Below are positions 1 to 7,117 of a stretch of 29,159 bases of DNA, one piece after another. The stretch is from a virus. The first letter of the stretch is position 1. The number at the start of each line of letters is the position of its first letter. Under the pieces are notes generated by a model that saw only the letters and a list, made by a program, of their open reading frames with translations, was not told the DNA's origin and ran no database searches. The stretch is taken from IMG/VR virus record IMGVR_UViG_3300005588_000080, positions 1 to 29,159 of that record; one strand, written 5' to 3'. The translations under genes were made by a program, and so were the position numbers.

Positions 1-90
1 GATGCCGACGACGGTGATGCCGACGACGGTGATGCCGACGACGGTGATGCCGACGACGGTGATGCCGACGACGGTGATGCCGACGACGGT
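1..90 (+). repeat. Tandem repeat, six perfect copies of a 15-bp unit
   Basis: The unit GATGCCGACGACGGT is repeated six times without a mismatch and may continue upstream of the window. It encodes DADDG in the frame of the truncated gene. The perfect identity suggests recent expansion, so copy number may vary between relatives. Confidence 0.95.
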
Positions 91-384
91 TCCCAGGAAG
101 AGAAGCCGTCGAAGCCGTCGAAGCCGTCGAAGCCGAAGCGAGGCCGCATTCGGAGTGCCAAGAGTCGTGGGTACTGTGCTGGTAAGGTGCTGGCAGAGCA
201 CTTCGACAGCCCAGGTGACATCAATCGCAAAAATGGGATCACTGCTGAGCTGATCGATGCGGTTGATAAGGAATACGGGAAAGCGAATCCCAAGGTGAGC
301 AAAGGTGCGCTGACGTGGGCGGTTGACGCTCTGATGGGATTTGCGGGGACTTCAGTGGAATCTGAAGGCGGCAAAAAGGAGTAG
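1..384 (+). CDS. C-terminal part of an unrecognised protein with acidic DADDG repeat linker
   Basis: The reading frame is open from the first base and stops at 382-384, so the true start lies upstream of the window. The visible part begins with six copies of the pentapeptide DADDG, then a short KPS repeat, a basic stretch (KPKRGRIRSAKSRG), and a compact C-terminal region of about 80 residues with no motif I recognise. An acidic then basic low-complexity linker ahead of a small folded domain is typical of flexible tethers, but no function can be assigned. The other two frames are also open through the repeat. This frame is preferred because it alone continues into non-repetitive protein-like sequence and ends cleanly before the next gene's ribosome binding site. 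Confidence 0.7.
   Translation, partial: DADDGDADDGDADDGDADDGDADDGDADDGSQEEKPSKPSKPSKPKRGRIRSAKSRGYCAGKVLAEHFDSPGDINRKNGITAELIDAVDKEYGKANPKVSKGALTWAVDALMGFAGTSVESEGGKKE
103..138 (+). repeat. Short tandem repeat, 9-bp unit encoding KPS
   Basis: Three perfect copies of AAGCCGTCG (103-129) are followed by a degenerate fourth copy. The repeat encodes Lys-Pro-Ser triplets in the same frame as the DADDG repeat, giving a basic, proline-rich hinge after the acidic one. Confidence 0.9.
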
Positions 385-447
385 ACGTAAGGGACGTCAC
401 GTCTTCACTTCACTACCAGCAAAACCCACTGATACCGAGGACAGTCG

Positions 448-1233
448 ATGGACATCATACTTGCACCCCACTTGGATGATGAGCTCATCGGCTGTTACTC
501 GGTATTGTCACGAGTTGGATTGGTAATCTACTTTGACAGGGATGAAAAGAGACTCGACCATCTCGATGCGGCCGATATTCCGAGAAGGTATCTTTGGTAC
601 CACGATAGCAGTGCAGCAGCGAAGGTGTCGTTGGCAAATCAGACAAGTGCGGACATTCTTTACGTACCGAGCCAGTTCGACTATCATCCACTTCATAGAA
701 TTGTGCGGTCTTGTGGAATTGATTGGGCAGGACGAACAAAGACCCAGCTTCGATTCTATTCGGTAGAAATGAATGTGCCTTGGCTCGAAGAGGAAGACGA
801 TTCCAAAGGCAAAGAAGCTCTGTTCAGAGAGTTGTATCCATCCCAAGTCGACACCATTACCAAATCAGACAAGTACTTCTTGTTCAGGTCTATCAAATCG
901 TTTGATGAAGTGATTTGGGCTACGGTGAGATTCGAAAGAGTACTCACTCATAGTTACCCTGCGGCGCCGGATGCTGTCAAATTTTTGTCACACCCACATC
1001 GCCACAAATTCCATTTCGAGGTTTCCGTACAGCAATTCCACGATGATCGAGATGTAGAGTATCTCATTTTCAGTGACTGGATTCAGAAGTGGTTCGATTC
1101 TCAGGAAAAAGGGCCGCATCTGAGCTGCGAAATGATGGCTTTGATGATCAAGCGACGTATTGAAGCGGAATACGTCGGCCGTCTTGTGAAAGTGTCTGTG
1201 TTTGAGGACGGCGAAAACGGTTGTGTTCTTTGA
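448..1233 (+). CDS. Fusion: LmbE/PIG-L-like N-acetyl hydrolase domain plus QueD-like (T-fold) domain
   Basis: 261 residues in two parts. Residues 1-160 match the PIG-L/LmbE deacetylase pattern: a PHLDDE motif (His8, Asp11), DYHPLH (His80, His83) in place of the usual HPDH, and YPSQ at 130-133. These enzymes use zinc to remove N-acyl groups from sugars or other amines. Residues 178-261 resemble the second half of 6-carboxytetrahydropterin synthase: HRHKFHF (184-190) corresponds to QueD's zinc-binding HGH segment, RDVEY to its central Asp-Phe strand, SCEMMA to its TAE helix, and Glu253 to its C-terminal Glu. The first QueD histidine is missing. The ribosome binding site GAGGA sits 7 bases before the ATG. 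It heads a 7-deazaguanine operon, so a substrate in that pathway is inferred. I recall a proposed QueD-like CDG decarboxylase, DpdL, which the second domain might resemble. That link is unverified. Confidence 0.65.
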   Translation: MDIILAPHLDDELIGCYSVLSRVGLVIYFDRDEKRLDHLDAADIPRRYLWYHDSSAAAKVSLANQTSADILYVPSQFDYHPLHRIVRSCGIDWAGRTKTQLRFYSVEMNVPWLEEEDDSKGKEALFRELYPSQVDTITKSDKYFLFRSIKSFDEVIWATVRFERVLTHSYPAAPDAVKFLSHPHRHKFHFEVSVQQFHDDRDVEYLIFSDWIQKWFDSQEKGPHLSCEMMALMIKRRIEAEYVGRLVKVSVFEDGENGCVL

Positions 1234-1254
1234 GTAAACAGTTCAGATGAGGAA

Positions 1255-2310
1255 ATGAAACAGATGACCCGAACGGTGATGAGTGATCGGTTGAAGAACC
1301 TGGAAGACTTGGCAGTTTCCCGAATCCGCCAAATGGTTGAGACATTTGGTGAAAATCGGGTGTACGCAGCCTATAGCGGCGGAAAGGACTCGCGAGTAGT
1401 CTTGCATCTCTGCCGGAAGGTGCTGCCGGGAATTACTGTCATCCACAATGGACATGCCGGCGAGAGAGTTGACGGAACAGAAGGCCTTCTCTGCGTCAAG
1501 GAGCCGAAGCTGGAAAACGTGCCGAAGTTTCTCAGTTTGGTGGATCTGGTTTGCCAGTTTGACGGCACACGAAAAGACGAAGACAAGACAGTCCAGTTCG
1601 ATGGGGAGGAGATCCATCGCTCTCAGATGCCTGATTGGATTACAGAGGATGGAGTGTTCGGCTTGACTGCGGCGTTCCCTGTCTATGAGTGGACTGATGG
1701 TGACGTGTGGGAGTATCTCGATGCTATTGAGCCTGTGCGAATTGTGTCGAGTAAGCGATCTCTGGAAGGAGAAGGGCCGTTGCTGGGTACGCCGACTCTG
1801 TTCTGTCGAGTGGCGGATGATGTGAAGCCGATGATGGATGATACTCCGGGAGTCCTTCTTCGGGATGTCGATGCAACTGGCTGCCACGCTTTGTACGTAA
1901 ACACTCAGCATCCTTCGGATAAGTTGATTTCAGAATGCTTGAAATTCAACTTACCTGTCACAGTGGACTGCCCGATGTCGCAGATCTACTTTATCTCAAG
2001 TGAGTACCGGCAGCATCACCAGGTTCAGTATTTTCTGGAGGATGCAAATTTCGGAGGAACCTCAGCTACGTGTCCGTTTCATGGGTTCGTCAAAATTACA
2101 GCTGATTTGAGATCAAGGCCGCTTGAGACCTACATCAATCAGGCGAATCTTCATGCGATTTACGGGCACCGAGTTCTGCTTATGCCGAGGTATCGAGAGA
2201 ACGTCCTCAGTGCTGCTGAATTGGGACAGCTATCGGTCAAGTTCATTGACAGGCTGCACGCGAACGTCCGTCTGATGCCACCTGTCCACGAGCTTCTGGA
2301 GATTGACTGA
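1255..2310 (+). CDS. PP-loop ATPase, PAPS-reductase-like, with extra C-terminal domain
   Basis: 351 residues. SGGKDSRVVLHL near residue 41 is the pyrophosphate-binding PP-loop, and FPVYEWTDGDVWEYL (about 142-156) is the second hallmark of the PAPS reductase/DndC-type branch. Such enzymes adenylate a substrate before sulfur or nitrogen transfer, or reduce PAPS. The C-terminal 150 residues (from about 200) are unfamiliar and contain several cysteines, including TCPFHG, but no CxxC pair. It is not a normal QueC: the loop is SGGKDS and the QueC C-terminal zinc cysteines are missing. Its position between the LmbE/QueD-like fusion and a glycosyltransferase suggests it alters the 7-deazaguanine product, perhaps replacing QueC, but this is inference. 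The start follows a GAGGA site closely. The next gene begins 2 bases after its stop. Confidence 0.65.
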   Translation: MKQMTRTVMSDRLKNLEDLAVSRIRQMVETFGENRVYAAYSGGKDSRVVLHLCRKVLPGITVIHNGHAGERVDGTEGLLCVKEPKLENVPKFLSLVDLVCQFDGTRKDEDKTVQFDGEEIHRSQMPDWITEDGVFGLTAAFPVYEWTDGDVWEYLDAIEPVRIVSSKRSLEGEGPLLGTPTLFCRVADDVKPMMDDTPGVLLRDVDATGCHALYVNTQHPSDKLISECLKFNLPVTVDCPMSQIYFISSEYRQHHQVQYFLEDANFGGTSATCPFHGFVKITADLRSRPLETYINQANLHAIYGHRVLLMPRYRENVLSAAELGQLSVKFIDRLHANVRLMPPVHELLEID

Positions 2311-2312
2311 GG

Positions 2313-3392
2313 ATGATTTACTTGCTGCCTATCGAGCCTCTCGAAGAACGTTACTCAGAGCAGTGGTATCGTTGGTTTCCGGAGGTGCTGGAAGAACGAG
2401 GAGCTCGGTTTACTGTGATTGACGGTGAGCCGCTGACGGATACAGTTGAGACTGGGACGTTTCTCGACGTCAACTCAACGCTGCATTACAAGGCGACTCA
2501 GCTTCAGAGAGTGGCGAAGCTTTTCTACGAGAACAAAATCCAGCCAGATGATGTGTTTTTCGTAGCTGACATTGAGTTCTGGGGCATTGAGTCGATTCGG
2601 TATCTATCAGTTTTGAATGGAATTGATGTCAAGATCTACGGATTTGCGCATGCCGGGAGTTATACGAGAGAAGACTTCATGGAACCGTGTGCTCCGTTTG
2701 CCCGGTGGTACGAGGTAGGCTGGGGAGCAATCTGCGATTTGATTATGGTGGGCTCTGAGTACCACAAGAAGCAGCTCATCGATAATCGAGGGATTTCTGA
2801 GAACAAAATTCTGGTTACTGGAAATCCGTACAAATCCTCTGAAGTATGCGAAGGTGCCAGATGGTTTCCCGGAGCCGAAAAGAAGAAATTGGTAGTCCAT
2901 ACCAATCGCCCGGATCCTGAGAAGAGACCTGAGCACACGCTTGATGCGTTCGCTTGGTTGCACCGGCAGCATCCTGATTGGGAATTTGCGGTAACCACTA
3001 GCCGCAAGATGTGGGCAGGCGGTCCTCTGAGAAATCGAGCTAAGAGGTACGAACAAGAAGGCTGGCTGACTGTCTACGAAGGCTTGTCAAAGAAGGAGTA
3101 TCTCAAGATACTCTCAGAAGCTCAGGTGATGACCGGAAATTCTATCGAAGAGAATTTTGGATATTGCATCCTTGAAGCTTTGATCTTCGACACCATTCCA
3201 ATCGTCGAAGATGCTTACAGTCATTCCGAATTGCTGTGCGGTGAAGAACGGTGCCTGTTCACCACGAGACCCCATCAGCTTGAACTTATCGAGCAGGCAA
3301 TGGCGGTACCGTTTCCGGTACGGCAGATGGCTTCTCGGTACGATGACAGCTTGCAGGGTATCTGCGATGTCCTCGTAGAAGGGACTCTGTGA
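2313..3392 (+). CDS. GT-B fold glycosyltransferase (GT4-like)
   Basis: 359 residues. The C-terminal half has the group 1 glycosyltransferase pattern: TNRPDPEKRPEHTLDAF around 196-212 (start of the nucleotide-sugar domain), then SIEENFGYCILEAL around 273-286 with the EX7E acidic pair. The N-terminal half has FAHAGSY and a later MVGSEYHKKQLI segment, typical of the acceptor domain. It should transfer a sugar from a nucleotide-sugar donor. The neighbours synthesise 7-deazaguanine, and cellular queuosine is known to be glycosylated by a GT4-like enzyme on tRNA. A glycosylated 7-deazaguanine in phage DNA is therefore an attractive inference. A sugar acceptor on the host surface or another base is not excluded. 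It overlaps the next gene by one base (TGATG). Confidence 0.75.
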   Translation: MIYLLPIEPLEERYSEQWYRWFPEVLEERGARFTVIDGEPLTDTVETGTFLDVNSTLHYKATQLQRVAKLFYENKIQPDDVFFVADIEFWGIESIRYLSVLNGIDVKIYGFAHAGSYTREDFMEPCAPFARWYEVGWGAICDLIMVGSEYHKKQLIDNRGISENKILVTGNPYKSSEVCEGARWFPGAEKKKLVVHTNRPDPEKRPEHTLDAFAWLHRQHPDWEFAVTTSRKMWAGGPLRNRAKRYEQEGWLTVYEGLSKKEYLKILSEAQVMTGNSIEENFGYCILEALIFDTIPIVEDAYSHSELLCGEERCLFTTRPHQLELIEQAMAVPFPVRQMASRYDDSLQGICDVLVEGTL

Positions 3393-3757
3393 TGGAAACT
3401 GTGGATTTGGTATTAGGTTCACGCGATGCTGTTCATGTTCCGTTTGTGGTGGTGGAGTGCAGTGATGATTTGGAACCTGGACAGAAAGTTTCGTTGAGAG
3501 ATCCTGCGACCTCGAGGACACTTAATCACGGGTTCGGGTCTCCATTACGATGTGTGATTTGGGATGGTGGTGGGACTTGTGAACCTGAATGGCATGGAGT
3601 TGTTGATCCGTTTTTGGACGGAAAGGTCTCTGCCGGCACTCTTTTTCGGTGTATGATTCGTCCGGGATTTTTTTCGAGTTTTCGTCACACTTTTCGGATA
3701 GAAACGCACGACAGTGGAGGCACTTCTACGTGTTCTTCCGTGTGCGATATTGTGTAA
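3392..3757 (+). CDS. Small conserved-looking protein of unknown function inside the modification operon
   Basis: 121 residues counted from the ATG that overlaps the preceding stop. A GTG three bases earlier is also in frame, but the TGATG arrangement favours the ATG. The sequence is beta-rich, with LEPGQKVSLRD near the N-terminus and HGVVDPFL followed by an RPGFFSSFRHTF segment. I have seen comparable small phage proteins carrying a VDPFL motif followed by a LRH-type segment, with no known function. It has no signal peptide or membrane helix. It lies between the glycosyltransferase and QueD, so a role in base modification is possible but unsupported. Confidence 0.7.
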   Translation: METVDLVLGSRDAVHVPFVVVECSDDLEPGQKVSLRDPATSRTLNHGFGSPLRCVIWDGGGTCEPEWHGVVDPFLDGKVSAGTLFRCMIRPGFFSSFRHTFRIETHDSGGTSTCSSVCDIV

Positions 3758-3772
3758 GAGAGAGGCTTTGCT

Positions 3773-4252
3773 GTGAGTCGATCTACAGTCATTACTCGAA
3801 AAATTGAATTTGATGCTGGGCATCGGGTTCTCGGGCATGAGTCGAAATGTGCAAATCTGCACGGGCATCGGTACGTTGCTGAGATATCTGTCACAGCTGA
3901 TGCTCTGGATAGTCTGAGCAGGGTGGTTGATTTCAGTGTCGTAAAGAAAATTGTTGGTGGTTGGATTGATGAATATTGGGATCACAATTTTCTTCTGAAT
4001 CGAAACGATCCCTTGTGCGACGTACTGGACAGCATGACTGACGAGGAAGCCAGAGAGTTGGTCGGACCAAAGACGCCGTATTTGATGCCTGATGGACTCA
4101 ATCCAACGGCAGAGACCATGGCGGAAGTTTTGTTTGAAGTGGCTGTTGATTTGCTTGAAGATGAGCTGGTCACGGTCACTCATGTGCGGCTCTATGAAAC
4201 ACCGAATTGCTGGGCAGATTATGGAGAAGAACACACAGAAGATAGAGCCTAA
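3773..4252 (+). CDS. queD: 6-carboxy-5,6,7,8-tetrahydropterin synthase QueD
   Basis: 159 residues. It converts dihydroneopterin triphosphate to 6-carboxytetrahydropterin, the second step to 7-deazaguanine. The family signature is clear: FDAGH (His17) and HGH (His30, His32) bind zinc, Cys26 in the KCANLHGH segment is the catalytic cysteine, DHNFLL (Asp70, His71) supplies the catalytic Asp/His, and TAE plus YETPNCW near the C-terminus complete the fold. An insert of roughly 30 residues follows DHNFLL. The start is a GTG preceded by GAGAGAGG. The QueE gene begins inside its last 32 bases in another frame, so the two are probably translationally coupled. Confidence 0.93.
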   Translation: MSRSTVITRKIEFDAGHRVLGHESKCANLHGHRYVAEISVTADALDSLSRVVDFSVVKKIVGGWIDEYWDHNFLLNRNDPLCDVLDSMTDEEARELVGPKTPYLMPDGLNPTAETMAEVLFEVAVDLLEDELVTVTHVRLYETPNCWADYGEEHTEDRA

Positions 4253-4922
4253 GGATGCTCATCCGGACGGTTCGGTGGAAGTCCATTCGATCTGGGATAC
4301 AGTGCAAGGCGAAGGCCCCTTTTTTGGGACGCCGGCTGTCTTTATCCGGTTGGCAGGCTGTAATCTACAGTGCCATTGGTGCGACACTGACTACACTTCT
4401 GTTCGAAAAAGAATGACACCTTTGGATGTAGTCGAAGAGTTGTCGGCTTTGCCGAGCAGAAAGCTGATAGTCATCACTGGAGGTGAGCCTTTCCGTCAAA
4501 ATCTGCAATCTTTGGTTCTTCGTCTCATTGACGAGATGGGTCCGGGCGGGATTGTGCAGATAGAGACAAACGGTACACTAGGTGTGCCGTTCATCCTGGC
4601 AAAGATGTCAGTGGTATGTTCGCCGAAGACACGGTCAATCCCACATCAAACCGCTATGAGAGCGGATGCATTCAAGTATGTGGTGAAAGCTGGATTGATT
4701 GATTCGAGTGATGGACTGCCTTTAGTGTCGGTCGGACCTCAATATGGTCGTCCGTACCGCCCACCGATGCTCAATCAAGTGGCTGACAAAATTTTTGTGC
4801 AGCCGCTGGACGAAAAAGATGAGATCAAGAACAAGAAGAACCTGGATGCTGCGGTGGAATCCTGCCGTAGATTCGGTTATCGCTTGTCTGTACAGACCCA
4901 CAAATTGGCAGGACTGGATTGA
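4221..4922 (+). CDS. queE: 7-carboxy-7-deazaguanine synthase QueE (radical SAM)
   Basis: 233 residues from the ATG at 4221. It contracts 6-carboxytetrahydropterin to 7-carboxy-7-deazaguanine (CDG). Near the N-terminus are VQGEGPFFGTPAVFIRL and then GCNLQCHWCDTDY, whose CX3CX2C cysteines (47, 51, 54) hold the 4Fe-4S cluster that cleaves S-adenosylmethionine. TGGEP follows and contacts SAM, and ETNGT is also typical. The frame remains open far upstream inside queD. The ATG chosen gives a family-typical N-terminus, and the ribosome binding site before it is weak, consistent with coupling to queD. It overlaps folE by one base (TGATG). Confidence 0.93.
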   Translation: MEKNTQKIEPKDAHPDGSVEVHSIWDTVQGEGPFFGTPAVFIRLAGCNLQCHWCDTDYTSVRKRMTPLDVVEELSALPSRKLIVITGGEPFRQNLQSLVLRLIDEMGPGGIVQIETNGTLGVPFILAKMSVVCSPKTRSIPHQTAMRADAFKYVVKAGLIDSSDGLPLVSVGPQYGRPYRPPMLNQVADKIFVQPLDEKDEIKNKKNLDAAVESCRRFGYRLSVQTHKLAGLD

Positions 4923-5554
4923 TGGATTTGAACGAGGACTATCGCATTCTGGCAAATGTCACATCAGATGCTCTTCGTCGAGCAGCAGAAATCACGATCG
5001 ACCAAGCTAAAGATGCGGTTACCACTTTGCTTCGGTTTATCGGCGAAGATCCCACTCGGGAGGGTCTTCTCGATACTCCGAGGCGGGTGGCGGCTAGTTT
5101 GCTTGAGATGAACTCAGGGTACCAAGAGTCCGAAGATGCAGCCATGGAAAGAATTATGACTGTGTTCGAGGATGGTGCTTGCAATGAAATGGTGCTCTTG
5201 AGAAGCATTGAGTTCATCTCATTGTGCGAGCACCACATGCTGCCGTTTTCTGGTCGAGCTCATATTGCGTATCTACCAGACGGAAAGATCATCGGTATCT
5301 CGAAGTTGGCTCGGATTTTGGATTACTATTCACGGCGGTTGCAGGTACAAGAGCGACTGTGCCAGCAGGTGTCTGATGCACTGAACAAGCATTTGCAGCC
5401 AAAGGGAGCTGCGTGTGTGATTGAGGCCCATCATTCGTGCATGAGCTGCCGAGGAGTAGGGAAAAGAGACTCGGTCATGGTTACTTCGAGTCTGTACGGA
5501 TCATTCCTTGAACCGGCAGTCCGTTCTGAGTTCTTTGATTTGATTAAGGAGTGA
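4922..5554 (+). CDS. folE: GTP cyclohydrolase I FolE
   Basis: 210 residues. It opens GTP to dihydroneopterin triphosphate, the entry step for 7-deazaguanine synthesis. GEDPTREGLLDTPRRV (41-56), the zinc motif CEHH (Cys102, His105), GLSK-like GISKLARI, QVQERL and HHSCMSCRGV (third zinc ligand Cys173) are all present, and the length matches the bacterial IA enzyme. The start overlaps the queE stop (TGATG). An in-frame TTG just upstream is less likely. Together with queD and queE it supplies CDG without relying on host enzymes. Confidence 0.95.
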   Translation: MDLNEDYRILANVTSDALRRAAEITIDQAKDAVTTLLRFIGEDPTREGLLDTPRRVAASLLEMNSGYQESEDAAMERIMTVFEDGACNEMVLLRSIEFISLCEHHMLPFSGRAHIAYLPDGKIIGISKLARILDYYSRRLQVQERLCQQVSDALNKHLQPKGAACVIEAHHSCMSCRGVGKRDSVMVTSSLYGSFLEPAVRSEFFDLIKE

Positions 5555-5559
5555 GCGCG

Positions 5560-6030
5560 ATGGCTCAGATGACGACAAGTGAACGCGCAGACATCAAGAA
5601 GTTGATCGATGACCGATATCTGGCGGGAATGAGGGAGTTGGCAGTAACTGATGAGTCGCATGAGCGGCGACTTGAGGAACGATGTCGAAAGGTTGCTGTC
5701 GGCCGTCTCAAGATTGCGAAGGAGCTGGCAGAGGTTGAACGACTGGAAGCGGAGTACGCAAGTATCGGCGAGAAGCTGGAAGTGGCCAGGGAGAAGCTAA
5801 ACAAGAAACTGCCGTACGAGAAACGTCATCACTCGCGATCGTGTCCGTCAAGAATGGATCTGTGCTCTGCGATTGCGGCGGTTGTCGATGAGGTAAGAGA
5901 GGCCGAGCGTGCCAAAGACGCAACTGGCAGGAAGGTGCTGCAGCTTCGTGCCGAAAAACAGCGGCGATATGAGAAGTTGGCTGGTTGCCGGACTCAAGAA
6001 GACGTCGCGGCGGCTCGAATTTTTGATTAA
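5560..6030 (+). CDS. Coiled-coil protein of unknown function
   Basis: 156 residues. The sequence is charged and mostly helical, with heptad-like Lys/Glu/Leu-rich stretches at roughly 45-90 and 110-145 separated by a short HHSRSC segment, so it is probably a coiled-coil hairpin. It has no membrane segment or enzymatic motif. The ATG at 5560 lies 8 bases after AAGGAG. A GTG at 5551 is in frame but falls at the edge of that site. The gene sits between folE and the transglycosylase gene, and a supporting or scaffolding role in the modification pathway is only a guess. Confidence 0.75.
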   Translation: MAQMTTSERADIKKLIDDRYLAGMRELAVTDESHERRLEERCRKVAVGRLKIAKELAEVERLEAEYASIGEKLEVAREKLNKKLPYEKRHHSRSCPSRMDLCSAIAAVVDEVREAERAKDATGRKVLQLRAEKQRRYEKLAGCRTQEDVAAARIFD

Positions 6031-6043
6031 GGAGTGAGTATCA

Positions 6044-7117
6044 GTGCCCTTGATGCTTGACAGTGGTGCGTTTTCTGTTTGGAACTCTGGCGCTGAAATC
6101 GATATCAGAACGTACATCGATTTCTGTCATCAGCATCCTGGTGTGTCGTACTATGTGTGCCTGGATGCCATTCCTGGTAAACCTGGACTGCCGAATTCTC
6201 GATTGCCTGAATTGGTGGCGGCTGCCTGTGAGACGAGCTGGAACAATTATCAGCTGATGATCAAAGAGCTGCCCATCGAAAAAGTCATTCCGGTCTTCCA
6301 CCGAGGAGAGGACTTGAAGTGGCTGGAAAGGTACATCGAGTTCGGCAGTCCTTATGTCGGGCTTGGTCAGACTTGCGGCTTTGGGTCCAAAGATTCTCAG
6401 AAGAGGTATTTGACTGGGCTCCAGAAATTGCTGTTTGATGGAGCTGGTAGGCCGACAGTCAAGACTCATGGGTTTGCCGTCACGTCGTTTCAGTTGATGA
6501 AGTACCAGTGGTGGTATTCAGTTGATTCGGCGAGCTGGCTGAAGCAGGCAGCCTATGGAGTGATTTACATTCCGAAGAAGAGGAATGGTGAGTTTGTTTA
6601 TGACGAACCACCATTCTTGCTGAATACGTCCCCGAAGTCTCCAACTCGGGATGAACGGAATACGCATTACACGACTCTGTCGCCTACGCTTCGTGCATGG
6701 GTAGACGAGTACCTTCAGGAAAAGAAGCTGCCTGTCGGTGAGATTGAGATAGTAGACGTTTCTTCGGGGTATAAGAAATCGCCTGATGAGCTTTGGTTCG
6801 ACGGCAAAAAGAATAAGGTGGTGCGGACGGTCACTCCTGGAGTAGTTACATCTCACCAATGGCGGTTTCGAGCGAATGCTGGATTCATCATTCGAGCGAA
6901 TCAGGATTTGCCCGTCGATCACATCTATTTCGCTGGCGGCGAAGGATCTATCGACGATTCCGTTGAATTTCGTCTGAGAAGACGGTTGATGTCCTATCAT
7001 AAGATTGGGATGACGACGACAACTAAGGGGCACAAGGCATTTCGGAAATGGACAGAGATTGCACCGAAGCAAAAAATCGAACCGAGTGGGTCAATGCTGA
7101 CATCGACCTCTTCTTAG
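6044..7117 (+). CDS. dpdA: DpdA-like guanine transglycosylase (7-deazaguanine insertion into DNA)
   Basis: 357 residues. The protein begins with LDSGAFS (Asp6), which corresponds to the DSGGFQ catalytic segment of tRNA-guanine transglycosylases. GLGQTCGFG (about 106-114) and HGFAVTS (142-148) match the TIM-barrel substrate loops, and YSVDSASW (Asp161) supplies the probable nucleophilic Asp. Phage DpdA enzymes use this scaffold to replace guanine in DNA with a 7-deazaguanine. The linked folE-queD-queE genes make that role much more likely than a tRNA role. The C-terminal 120 residues (about 235-357) are not recognised and may bind DNA. I did not assign a DpdA subfamily. The GTG start follows AAGGAG by 9 bases. 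The 3' end overlaps the next gene by 70 bases. Confidence 0.82.
   Translation: MPLMLDSGAFSVWNSGAEIDIRTYIDFCHQHPGVSYYVCLDAIPGKPGLPNSRLPELVAAACETSWNNYQLMIKELPIEKVIPVFHRGEDLKWLERYIEFGSPYVGLGQTCGFGSKDSQKRYLTGLQKLLFDGAGRPTVKTHGFAVTSFQLMKYQWWYSVDSASWLKQAAYGVIYIPKKRNGEFVYDEPPFLLNTSPKSPTRDERNTHYTTLSPTLRAWVDEYLQEKKLPVGEIEIVDVSSGYKKSPDELWFDGKKNKVVRTVTPGVVTSHQWRFRANAGFIIRANQDLPVDHIYFAGGEGSIDDSVEFRLRRRLMSYHKIGMTTTTKGHKAFRKWTEIAPKQKIEPSGSMLTSTSS

Noticed and set aside
2-253. Open frame with repeated MPTTV peptide
   Set aside because: It is the repeat read out of frame. The frame in the truncated gene continues into ordinary protein sequence and a cleaner end.
1255-2310. Calling the PP-loop protein QueC
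   Set aside because: The SGGKDS loop and the EWTDGDVWEYL segment belong to the PAPS reductase branch and the QueC zinc cysteines are missing.
6044-7117. Calling the transglycosylase a tRNA-guanine transglycosylase (Tgt)
   Set aside because: It lacks the usual Tgt zinc-binding cysteine cluster and lies with folE-queD-queE in a phage, so a DpdA role is more likely.
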